Shown one piece after another: positions 54,419 to 64,000 of a stretch of DNA of 64,000 nucleotides. The stretch is from Dendrolimus kikuchii (taxonomy: Eukaryota > Arthropoda > Insecta > Lepidoptera > Lasiocampidae). The notes under the pieces were generated by a model that made no database searches, had not been told where the DNA came from, and saw nothing but the letters and a program-made list of their open reading frames with translations. The stretch's first letter is position 1. Every line of letters starts with the position of its first letter. A program made the translations under genes and the position numbers. Location: contig CM034401.1 of NCBI GenBank assembly GCA_019925095.2, forward strand, positions 19,376,338 to 19,440,337. The letters run 5' to 3'.

Positions 54419-54465
54419 AATTATAGCAAAAACGAGCCCGGTTTTTTTTGCGATAATTTTGTACA

Positions 54466-55080
54466 TATGTAGTGTTACAGTTATTTAGTAGCATGGTTGT
54501 TCTTGTCATGTTTCTTTTTAAAGTTAATAATGTTATATTTTTATTTATTCGGTAATTAGCGCCTGTTTTGTATAGAGTAAGTAGTTCTCTATAATTCAAC
54601 ATAATTTTATGTAGGAATGTTTATATCTTATATGTAGTGATTGTGTACAGATTATAATTCAAAATCTCTCAGTTGTATATAGACGGTATTCACTACATTT
54701 TGTTTTCATGTTGGCAGACGCGATAGATTTATACTGTGTTCGGCTTATTTTATTACATGTGAAACTTTAAGTATAATATTTTATACAATATCTTGTATAA
54801 AATATTATCTAAAATTTCCAAACAATAATGTATTAAATTCTAGTCAATTCTTGTCGGTTGTGCCAATATGCTGTTTCTTATACTGTCAAATTCTTTTAAG
54901 GGATGGCGAGGTGTTCTAAAAATGCTTGTCGAGTAAAAAGTCTATGTATAATATATGTTAAAACCGTAAAAGTTCTCTGATTATATAGTATTGTGACCAG
55001 TAGCTGTTGTTTTACTACCATAAACCCTTCTAAGTTGTTGCAAGTATTACAGTAGTTTTAATACCGAAAATGGACATGGA
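54466..55080. repeat. Family F repeat, copy 2
   Basis: Matches 15766-16395 and 63252-64000; shares with the third copy the extension ACCATAAACCCTTCTAAGTT and ACCGAAAATGGACAT. Confidence 0.75.
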
Positions 55081-55329
55081 TACTGTTCATCCCGGGAGAT
55101 GGGATAGTTTGCTATATAAAATGAAGTAAATCTTCCGGGGGCGCTAACATAAAAATTTAATACAATGTAACCTGCATTAATTCTTGCTCTTTAAAAAAGA
55201 GGTAAGCACCAGGGTTTGACCCGCGGCGCAGCCGCAGGGAAAATTCTAATAGTATCATACACGGAATATGTCTATTAAAAATTAAGTAAGTGCTGGGCAG
55301 TCCACACATAACGAAGAGTTCCTTAAAGG

Positions 55330-55830
55330 CATCGTCTACTATCTTTAACCGACTTCCAAAATGTATGTGTGTTACTCGATTTCTCCGTCAATTGTGGATC
55401 GATTTTCATATTTTTTTTAATCGATAGCTTTTACTCCCTAATTGGTCCCATTGTCACCATGTCAGAATCTAATCAGTGGATTCTAAGGAATTAGAGAAAC
55501 CCACGAAAATTGTTAACCAACTTCTTTGCAACACGATATCTCCGTCAATTGTAAACTGATTTTCAAATTGTTTTTCTTTACTCTTAAGTGTATACACCCG
55601 AGGTAGTTCTATGGTCACCAAGTCACGATCTGATAAGTGGATCCCAGGGAAATCGTGAATAGCCCCTATTAAAGAACGCTGTGCGCCTAAATTCTTAGAA
55701 AAAAGCTTGTACGAGTATACGCGTGTAGGTATTACATTATCTACAGGCGCTTTATTCTTTTGTACGCATCTTACGCGATTTCTCCGTCAATTGTAGATCG
55801 AAGTACGATCTACAATTGACGTATTCGCAT
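55330..55830. repeat. Degenerate repeat array with TCTCCGTCAATTGT motif
   Basis: CGATTTCTCCGTCAATTGT recurs at about 55379, 55540 and 55777. At the third a 15-bp perfect hairpin forms (55786-55800 with 55806-55820). ACCGACTTCCAAAATGTATG near the start is typical of a dispersed lepidopteran repeat; parent element not identified. Confidence 0.5.
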
Positions 55831-56018
55831 ACTTTCATATGCACTTAGTTAAAAGCTGTTATTTTGACATAACAAACAGAAGCTTCAATTTTATTTATTT
55901 GCTTTAGATATAGCCAATGACTATGTTATACTTTTTATTCGAACAATGGAATAGTTTCCGCGGGAACTCGAGCAAACAGACTACAGAAACAGTAGTTTAC
56001 AAAATAAATGTAAGATTA

Positions 56019-56138
<120 letters not shown>

Positions 56139-56239
56139 TCAAAAATTATTAATCCAAGTAATGGTAATTATATTTTCCTACACACAATATAAATAAAATA
56201 CATGTAAGTAACTGCATATCCTCTAATATTTATGTATAC

Positions 56240-56420
56240 CACCTTTGACCAATATAATATTCCTGCTTTATTCCTGCCACGGGTTGTCTGGAAGAGATCG
56301 CTTCTTAGCAATAAGAAAGCCCATTGTGCACATTTAGAATATTTTTAGGCTATAAGTTTTTCTGTGTTTTCTGTAATGGTGTACAGTAAAGTGTTATCTA
56401 TCTATCTATCTATATATATA
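56240..56420 (+). repeat. LINE C 3'-UTR-type repeat with ATCT tail
   Basis: GGTTGTCTGGAAGAGATCGC, TTCTTAGCAATAAGAAAGCC, GTGTACAGTAAAGTGTTATC and a (TATC)n tail. Confidence 0.7.
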
Positions 56421-56735
56421 CTGTATTTTCTTGGAGACAATTTGTTTATTAAAATTGTAGGCAAATTGTATTTATAGATGGTTAATTTAAAAAATCTATT
56501 TGTTATTTCTCGTATTCTGAAAGTACGCTTGGAGTTGCCCAATCACAAGGATGAAGACAACACTTTTAGTCCCTTAGAAACAATTTTTTCAAAAAAATTA
56601 GAAAACTATGCGAAACACAGATAATGCATGCGATTCATGTGCAAACTTTTTTTCAGCCACTGTTAAATAAATCGCGGCATAAATTGTAATAAAAAATATT
56701 AACAATTTTGTAACATGATCATTTTATTGTGAAGG

Positions 56736-57297
56736 AACGGAGAAAAAATGCGATATCCTGCGGCCAAAGTCAAAGTTTATTTATTTCTTAAACATGAGTA
56801 TTTACATATCAGAATATGCATGATGGTATAAAGCTAAATGTGCATCATGTTTGGCCAGTTAGGCATAGAAAAATTAGAATAATAAATAATAATTAATGTC
56901 CTACAATAATGTCATTATAATAATTTAAAAACAAATAATAATAATATTACTATACCAACTAATTGTCAACTATTATTATTTTATTAATAAATATATATTT
57001 AAAAAAAAAGAAGAAGAAGGCTGGGCGGCCTGTCGTAAGAGGCGACAAAACAACCCACAGCCAGGTGGTAGGGTGTGTGCCCGTCTGGATTGCTACCACC
57101 TCTGGTCTTGGGTATGCCGCCATAAAAACTTGATTTGTGTTCCTGCCTTAGTGGCTAGGTTCCAAACTCCTTTAAGAGAGCAGCAGCGCATTTGTAGCAC
57201 CTTTGGTCTTGCAAATGTCTATAGGCGATGGTAACTGCTTTCCATCAGCTGGGCCGTCTGCCGGTCTACTGAACTCGTGCAATAAAAAAACATAATT
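56736..57297 (+). repeat. SINE A split by a ~260-bp insertion
   Basis: 56736-56765 (GGAACGGAGAAAAAATGCGA to TCCTGCGGCC) and about 57024-57297 (GGGCGGCCTGTCGTAAGAGG to GAACTCGTGCAATAAAAAAA) are the two halves. The insert starts AAAGTCAAAGTTTATTTATT, like an inverted LINE 3' end, and is AT-rich. Confidence 0.75.
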
Positions 57298-57634
57298 TTA
57301 TACTTTTAAATTACTTTTCACTAAATTATTATTTAATTTACATAACTGAGCTAAATATTACTATCATCAGTGTCAAAGAAAATACTGGCTAGTAGAATGC
57401 CACAAAAAAGTTACTTGACGTTTCATATGTAACGTACGTGATGACACTTCATCAGATTTCAAAACAAATACAAAAATTTAACATGTATATTAATACGGGA
57501 AAATTCTTTGAGCAAAATTCTACCATAAATTAACACGACATACTTTAATAATTAAAGTCAAATTAAAAGAAATGGTAGAGCTATTTATTAACTAACTAGC
57601 TGATACCCGCCCGCTTCGTGTGCCGTACAATCCG

Positions 57635-57876
57635 TTTTTATTTTCATTTTATTGCAGAAGATCAGCAGACAGGCAGACGGCCCACTTGATGGAAAGCGGT
57701 TACCATCGCCTATGGACATTTGCAACACCAAAGTTGCTACAAATGCGCTGCTGCTCTCTTAAGGGAGACTCGAACCTGGTCACTAATGCCGGAACACAAC
57801 TCAAGGTTGTTATGGCGACATACTTTAGACCAGGGGTGGTAGCCATCCAGTCGGGCAAATGCCCTACCACCTGGCA
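57635..57876 (-). repeat. SINE A, 5'-truncated
   Basis: From TTTTATTGCAGAAGATCAGC to CAAATGCCCTACCACCTGGC; the 5' 80 bp is absent. Confidence 0.85.
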
Positions 57877-57988
57877 GAGTTCTTAGTTTATGCCAAATAT
57901 CAAGTCTATAGGTATTATAGTTGCCGAGATATTGTGATGAGTAGTGACTCATCACGACATCTAGTATATAGTGATATACGTGGATTTC

Positions 57989-58147
<159 letters not shown>

Positions 58148-58149
58148 TT

Positions 58150-59570
58150 ATAGTCTACGGAATAATTCTCCAAAACGTTTATACTGCGTACAAAGATAAT
58201 TTAAAACCTGCCTACCGAGAAATTCCCTTTGCTCCAAGACAGTGTCCTTTATGAAGGGCTTAGTAAAATACCTTTGTGTGCTTGCTTTTGGCAATAAAAT
58301 CATATTGAATATACTGTGATATCATAAAGATTATATGCTTGATACGCTTAAAGACAATCGGGCGCTTGATAAATAGCGGTTCTGTCTAGACAAATGGACC
58401 TAACAAAAGCTATCTGTAGATTAATTAACTATGTAAATCCATACCTTGTGAATTTTATGTAGTAGCAACGTAGAGAGTAAATCAAATAGAGATGTAATCT
58501 GCGTATCCTACCCAACAAAGACAGAGACTACTCTAGCTTACCATGTACGACCAAAAATATTACAGCTTATTATGTTTAATAGTGATGCATGATGACGAAA
58601 TGTTTAAGTCGATTTTCAATTATTCAAACTACTCGATGACTTATCTATCGCTTACACTCGTAGTAGGTGGTTTCGAATCCGAGTCGGGAGTAGTAATCAA
58701 TGGACACGCCGATGAAAAGACGAGTTGTGATAGGTCTCATCAACCTATCGCCGTCAGTCAAGTCAAATTGATTCGAAATAATCGGTAAACATCTCGACTG
58801 TTCATTTAAAACACAAATCGATTGTTGAATCGATTTCATTTTATTTTTGATTTCAACTTTCTTGGTTATCTAAACATCACGAAATCGTCCATCGATGATG
58901 ATTATTATTAATTTGTTACACGTCAACAATGTTTAATTAAACTAAAACTTCATACCTATTAACATATAATACGAAGATTGGGACGATTTCAGCTATATAA
59001 GACTTATCTTACCGTTATTACCAAGGGTGCCACAAACCAGATTCCTATACGCATAGCTAGATACAAATTAACAAGGGGACTCTTTGCCAGTCTTAACAAT
59101 TCACATAAGGCATAACTAGACATAAATAGACAACTATTTTTTGTACACTATTACAGATCAGTACTATTCTAATTGGGCTGGGTACGTTACACACATTTAC
59201 AACAAATTCTAAAACATTAAAACAAATCTTAACCTTATACAAAATGTAGGAGGCTACGGCGTTTTGTAAAATGATACCAAACAGTCCCAGCTGATTTCAC
59301 CTTCAAGTACCTTATTGTGCAGAAGAACCGTATTATTGTTGGTATTTTACTAAGAACTATGAATTCTATTTTTGGAATTAAATAATGATTACTTATTATT
59401 ATTGCTAACCAGGGATCTATTTCAGATAACCAAAACATTTCTTATTTCAAAACAAATTTTCATACTTATGCCATTTCTATATAATATTCTCTCTACCATT
59501 TCTCACAGAGCTTTCGGATACTACGAATACTCTATGTGTTATACCGAACAAAATTTGTTTTTGGTTCATC
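58150..59570. other. Intronic or intergenic interval, nothing recognised
   Basis: Checked on the minus strand for further KAT7 exons (GYFSK, FLFYVMTEAD-type codons); none seen. No repeat family assigned, although 58200-58310 ends in GCAATAAAATCATATTG, possibly a LINE 3' end. Confidence 0.45.
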
Positions 59571-59576
59571 ATTATA

Positions 59577-59834
59577 TCGAGGGGTGAAAGGCTATTTGTT
59601 TTAAGCGACATTTTGTGACAGAATTGTCTTGATGATTTTCTTGTATCCTAATGTCTCAAACTTAAGGAATTATAATGAACCTGATTTCCAATTAAAAACT
59701 ACAGATTTTTTCTTTTTTAAATATAGTATGTAGTTTACTAATGAAGTCTTTTTGTTGGTCATTGAAACTTCAAACTCCTCTATCGACACCATTTCGCAAA
59801 TGTCACTTAAAACAAATAACCTTTGACCCCTCGA
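59577..59834 (-). mobile_element. 258-bp MITE M3, copy 2
   Basis: Full-length copy in opposite orientation to 52684-52941. Ends TCGAGGGGTGAAAGGCTATT and AACCTTTGACCCCTCGA. It lies upstream of the 94-nt exon in the gene's sense. Confidence 0.9.
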
Positions 59835-59840
59835 TATGTT

Positions 59841-59880
59841 GGCATGTAATCCGAAAACCTTTGTTTTCGGATTACATACC
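59841..59880. repeat. 18-bp hairpin beside MITE M3
   Basis: GGCATGTAATCCGAAAAC and GTTTTCGGATTACATACC pair with one mismatch around a 4-nt loop. Confidence 0.8.
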
Positions 59881-60069
59881 GAAAGCATTTAGTGAAAAAG
59901 CACATCTAACTAAACAAGTAACTAAATCACTTAAATCATCACCATAGCCCACGTCAGAGTTGTTGAAGATCATAAAACAACTGACGAAGTAAATCAATAT
60001 ATACACGTTGACTAATAACTATATCTAAAGACCGTAAATCTTCACCCAGACAGTGTCCCTCAACTAATG

Positions 60070-60350
60070 CACATTTTAACCAAAACTTCCACAACTTGGT
60101 GTATTATATACGCCCAGACGTGGCGTTGTCTGCAGCATCAGGTCATCGAACCGCACCGGATGGGGGGCGGCAGACGTGCAGGGGTACAGGGGGAGGTACA
60201 CTTCCCGAATCGTTAAAAATAATACCTTTGACCCCCCCGTGTAAATAAGCTTCTTAAGGTGCAAAACATTTTCGGAAACCTCTTGTCCTTTATATTGGTA
60301 TGGACTTAAAAATGCCAAATGATCATACAAAGGTGATGTGGATAACAAGC
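60070..60350 (-). other. Unclassified GC-richer block, 90-codon minus frame
   Basis: The frame contains DLMLQTTPRLGVYNTPS and LYPCTSAAPHPVRF. I cannot assign it to a family. A dispersed repeat is more likely than an exon, since no splice signals bound it. Confidence 0.3.
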
Positions 60351-60487
60351 GTTAGACACTGATCCAATACCTTGTATATATCTATACCGTAAAAAGGAAT
60401 GATGTCACATAGCATTTGCCGGTCCGAAAGGATTTAGAATTCTACATGACTATGTCGAGTTTCTATATCCTACTATCTAGTCATTTA

Positions 60488-60741
60488 GAATGACTAAACA
60501 GATATACAATGCAAAAGTGGATGGATGCAGAAGTCGTGGAAGGCCACGACACACCTTCCATGATCAAATTGATCGTGTACTAGCGGAGGGTGATGTCAGG
60601 AGCCTTAAGAACAGACGAGTGTGCATGACAAGAGTTATGAATGTCAAAGAAGCAAGTGAGGTGTGTAAGAATGGGCCTAAATGGCGCTCTGTTGTACGTG
60701 CCTACCCCGCAAGGGAACTGGCGTGAAGTTATGTATGTATG
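60488..60741 (+). pseudogene. RTE-D 3' fragment with 10-bp TSD
   Basis: Open from MTKQIYNAKVDGCRSRGR to YPARELA-stop, then a TATG tail. TAGTCATTTA at 60478-60487 and 60742-60751. Confidence 0.92.
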
Positions 60742-60754
60742 TAGTCATTTATGC

Positions 60755-60835
60755 ACATTATGACGACGCCGCGTTCATGCGGCGCGCCGCCGCCGCCGCC
60801 ACTTATGCTCGGCGCGTACGGTACTTAAACGTTGG
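60755..60835. other. Short CpG-rich block
   Basis: GCGGCGCGCCGCCGCCGCCG-type sequence; not a readable exon on either strand. Confidence 0.3.
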
Positions 60836-60969
60836 TTGAGTTGTAAACAATTTCCATACTATTTTTATATTTATTAGCAACTAGAGATCTCCCCGCGGCC
60901 GCACCGCAGCTCAAATCCTAGCACGTCACTCTTGTTTAAAAAGCAAGCGTTAATACAGGTTACATTGTA

Positions 60970-61215
60970 TTAAATTTTTATGCAGACACTATTCGCTCCC
61001 GGAAGTCCAATAGTTTTTCCGGAAAAGCATAACAAACAGACACACAAATATACTTTTAGTCTGGAAACTATTCCATTTTTCGAGATAAAAGTATCCTATG
61101 TCCATCCTCGACATCGAAAAAAAAATATAACCGAATTTCAGCCGAATTGGTCAAGTACTTTTTTCGTGAAAGCGTAACAGACAGACAGCCTTCGCATTTA
61201 TAATATTAATAGGGG
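60970..61215. repeat. Family H4 repeat, inverse sense
   Basis: CCGGAAGTCCAATAGTTTTT, CCTATGTCCATCCTCGACAT and TTTTTTCGTGAAAGCGTAAC are the complement of the 53.6-kb units. Confidence 0.6.
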
Positions 61216-61327
61216 GATTAAATTATTTAACAATGAATGAGCTCTCTAAAACCGATGGTTAAATTGTTACCATGATATAGAACAGATTGATGATAGTCTG
61301 AAAAAAGCAGAGAAGTGTTCGCATCTT

Positions 61328-61541
61328 GTCGTAAGTCGTGGAAGGCCACGACACACCTTCCATGATCAAATTGATCGTGCACTAGCAGTAGCTGATGTCA
61401 GGAGCCTTAAGAATAGACGAGCGTGCATGACGAGAGTTATGAATGTCAAAGAAGCAAGTGAGGTGTGTAAGAATAAGCCTGAATGGCGCTTTGTTGTTCG
61501 TGCCTACCCCGCAAGGGAACTGGCGTGAAGTTATGTATGTA
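61328..61541 (+). pseudogene. RTE-D 3' fragment with 12-bp TSD
   Basis: Begins at the GRPRHTFHDQIDRALA segment and ends with YPARELA-stop and a TATG tail. TGTTCGCATCTT at 61316-61327 and 61542-61553. Confidence 0.92.
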
Positions 61542-61679
61542 TGTTCGCATCTTTCAATTCTGCCTATTTATTCCCGGTTTGCAGTTCAGACGTTTAAGTG
61601 TGCCATTGTTTGTGATTATTTTTGGAAGTTAACAAAGATGGAGTAGATTTAAATGTAGAAACTTAAAAAAGCCTGAAAT

Positions 61680-61790
61680 TGTCACGCCGCCGGCGCTGCG
61701 CCGCCGCCGTTTCTCAGCGCGGCGCCTAGTTTGCTTACTCGCGCCGCGTGCCGTCCATATCCTCCACTCGAGCCACTTTACCGTTTATTG
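61680..61790. other. Short CpG-rich block
   Basis: CACGCCGCCGGCGCTGCGCC and GCGCGGCGCC-type sequence in AT-rich surroundings; no readable domain on either strand. Confidence 0.3.
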
Positions 61791-61799
61791 CCGTAAAAG

Positions 61800-62932
61800 T
61801 GGATACAAATCAAACAAGGCATTATTACCATTGGTAGAAAATGGATACTACTTATATTATGTCATTATTTTGATATTTTGTCAATTTTTGTCCAAGGATG
61901 AATGGATAATAGAATAAAGAAACCCGGTATAAATAACGTTACAGGTCTACATTCTTATCTCGTTTTTTGACGTATCAATGTATAAATCATGTATAACATA
62001 TTTTTCAAACTAATAAAAAATTGAAAGATAATATCTTTGGTCGTTCATTGTCCTTTCTAGTTTTCTTCTTACATCTTTATTCTCTAATCTGTTACGCTTT
62101 CTTGACTAAACCACTAAGTATATATACTCATACATTTTGATGTAATTTAATACAAAGAAAACTTAATCCCTAGATAATAATACGATCATACGCTACTTTA
62201 CTTTCATTTATTCAGGGGGGGGGGGGGTTCTTATACCGAAAGAGTATAGTAAATTACTTCCAAATGTATATATATATATAAGGCGAAACATGTCACAAGC
62301 ATCTATTTGTAGCATCGTTCATCTCCAAGTTTCTGACAAATAAATAATTTCATTTTATATCTGTAGGAAGTTTATTGAAATGTCACTGTCAAGAGAGGTA
62401 TTTTGTCAATGTCACTCTCACGTAGCGTCGTGAAAAAAAAAGAAGACATATAACCTCTTCTGGATAATGGTCGTCAGCGCACCAAGTGTTCGACAAACCG
62501 CGATCCATTGCCTTAATCAAAGTAAATTATAACGTAATCAGTGTTAATGTCAAGAGAGATAATTCTTATTTAAGAAATAAACATTAGAAAGTAAAGTTAT
62601 TGAAGATCACAAAGGATGTTAATTTTATAAATATACCCACATACGAGTATTCATGCCATGCCATGATTAATTCTGATCAATAAAGCCTTCCTGAGCTTAT
62701 ACGGCTCTGACGAGCTTATCTATTTATAATAATAATATGATTTGACAAATAATAACACCGCCCCCGCGTAAGATTGTCTACTTATAAACATGCCCTCAGA
62801 CGTCTAGACGTTGGTTCGAGACATAACAAAGTTCAAGTATGTGGCATACCGCGACTCAAACACTTGATGTCAAGTTATACTATTAAAATGGTGTTCTTAT
62901 AATTTGTTTTCTGGAACTGTAAACAAATAATT
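61800..62932. other. AT-rich interval with a 13-base G run
   Basis: No exon or known repeat seen. 62215-62227 is a homopolymer of 13 G, with a short TA run at 62268-62280. Confidence 0.5.
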
Positions 62933-62940
62933 AACAATAT

Positions 62941-63215
62941 AACATAACATAACTTCACGCCAATTCCCATGCGGGGTAGGCACGTACAACAGAGCGCCAT
63001 TCAGGCTTATTCTTACACACCTCACTTGCTTCTATGACATTCATAACTCTTGTCATGCACGCTCGTCTGTTCTTAAGGCTCCTGACATCACCTTCTGCTA
63101 GTACACAATCAATTTGATCATGGAAGGTGTGTCGTCGGCCTTCCACGACTTCTGCATCCATCCACTTTTGCATTGTATATCTGTTTAGTCATTCTTTCAT
63201 CATGTATTCTTTCCT
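62941..63215 (-). pseudogene. RTE-D 3' fragment with 7-bp TSD
   Basis: The minus strand encodes DQIDCVLAEGDVRSLKNRRA then WRSVVRAYPAWELA-stop, tail reduced to TATGTTATG-like sequence. ACAATAT at 62934-62940 and 63216-63222. Confidence 0.87.
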
Positions 63216-63251
63216 ACAATATGATTTCGCAAATATTACTTATGTTAAATA

Positions 63252-64000
63252 ATTGGTATGTGTTACAGTCATTTCGTATGATAGTTGCTCTTTTCATGTT
63301 TCCGTTTAAAGTTAATAATATTTTTTTTATGTACCCTCTTATTTCTAAACGATACTATCGACCACTTCCTTAATTGAATAATAATGTTATATTTTTATTT
63401 ATTCTGTAATTAGCGCCTGTTTTGTATATAGTGGTTATCTATAATTTACAATAATTTTGATACAATATTTATCCTTTATAATGTAGTGATTGTGTACAGA
63501 TAATAATTCAAAATCTCTCAATTGTATATAGACGGTATTCACTACATTTTGTTTTCATGTTGGCCGACGCGATAGATTTGTACTGTGTTCGATTTGTTTT
63601 TATTACATGTAAAACTTTAAGGATAGTATTTTGTATAATGTCTTATTGAAAATATTATCTAAAAATATTCCTAACAATAATGTATTGGATTCTTTTTATT
63701 CATATCACTTTAATTAAAATAGTTTATCAATGACTTCAATCCGCTATCGGTTGTGCCAATTGCTAAGTTTCGTGTACTGTAAAAATTGTTGGAGGGATGG
63801 CGAGGTGTTCTAAAAATGCTTGTAGACCGTGAATAGTTAGTGTCTGTAATGTGTTAAAACCGTAAGGTTCTCTTATTATAAAGTATTGTGACCAGTAGCT
63901 GTTCTTTTACTACCATAAACCCTTCTAAGTTGTTGCAAGTATTACAGTAGTTTTAATACCGAAAATGGACATAGATATTTTTCATCCCGAGAGATTATTT
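63252..64000. repeat. Family F repeat, copy 3, cut by the window end
   Basis: The longest copy, homologous to 15766 and 54466, running to ACCGAAAATGGACATAGATA and beyond the right edge. Confidence 0.75.

Overview
This is an AT-rich, repeat-saturated stretch of an insect nuclear genome. The repeats (polyA-tailed SINE-like families, RTE- and jockey/CR1-type LINE ends, TA-flanked MITEs, hAT and mariner relics, Helitron-like repeats beginning CTAGCTGACCCGGCAAAC) are of the kind seen in butterflies and moths, so Lepidoptera is the most likely source. There are no bacterial-type operons, rRNA genes or CRISPR arrays. Most small open frames are shadows of repeats.

One genuine host gene is supported. 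Three minus-strand exons (56024-56117, 46420-46673, 44729-44830) join in phase through good splice sites. They encode the C-terminal part of a MYST histone acetyltransferase of the KAT7/HBO1 type (Drosophila chameau). The cysteine of the SCILTLP motif and the glutamate of GSPETPLSD are both present, and the last exon carries the stop codon. Upstream exons (zinc finger, N-terminal part of the HAT domain) were not found and probably lie beyond position 64000. About 20 kb on the right is therefore introns and 3' UTR of this gene, packed with mobile elements. Two 258-bp MITE copies in opposite orientation flank the 94-nt exon.

Layout: 1-11.2 kb holds LINE, SINE, Helitron-like and MITE remnants. 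11.4-12.9 kb is the main GC-rich, CpG-dense island, with a CRE palindrome, two E-boxes and splice-like signals, and is probably a promoter or first-exon region of an unidentified gene. 13.4-17.4 kb is a 4-kb hAT insertion with an 8-bp target duplication, filled by later insertions including a broken mariner. 18.1-19.3 kb is the 3' end of a Ty1/copia element with the start of its LTR. 22.5-24 kb has a LINE reverse-transcriptase fragment. 24-44 kb is AT-rich with SINEs, hAT derivatives and MITEs, including a perfect 60-bp inverted repeat at 41.6 kb. 44.2-64 kb is the acetyltransferase gene 3' region with its TE-rich introns.

Recurrent families are labelled here as: SINE A and SINE B (distinct bodies, shared 3' tail); RTE-D (nine short 3' fragments with a TATG tail, nearly all with target duplications); LINE C (3' UTR hairpin GATCGCTTTAAGCGATAAGG); LINE E (C-terminal 'SGDQRAGSYLG' type); H1-H5 (Helitron-like or unclassified); family F (600-730 bp, three copies). 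Family names are mine; assignments rest on reading the sequence, not on a database search.
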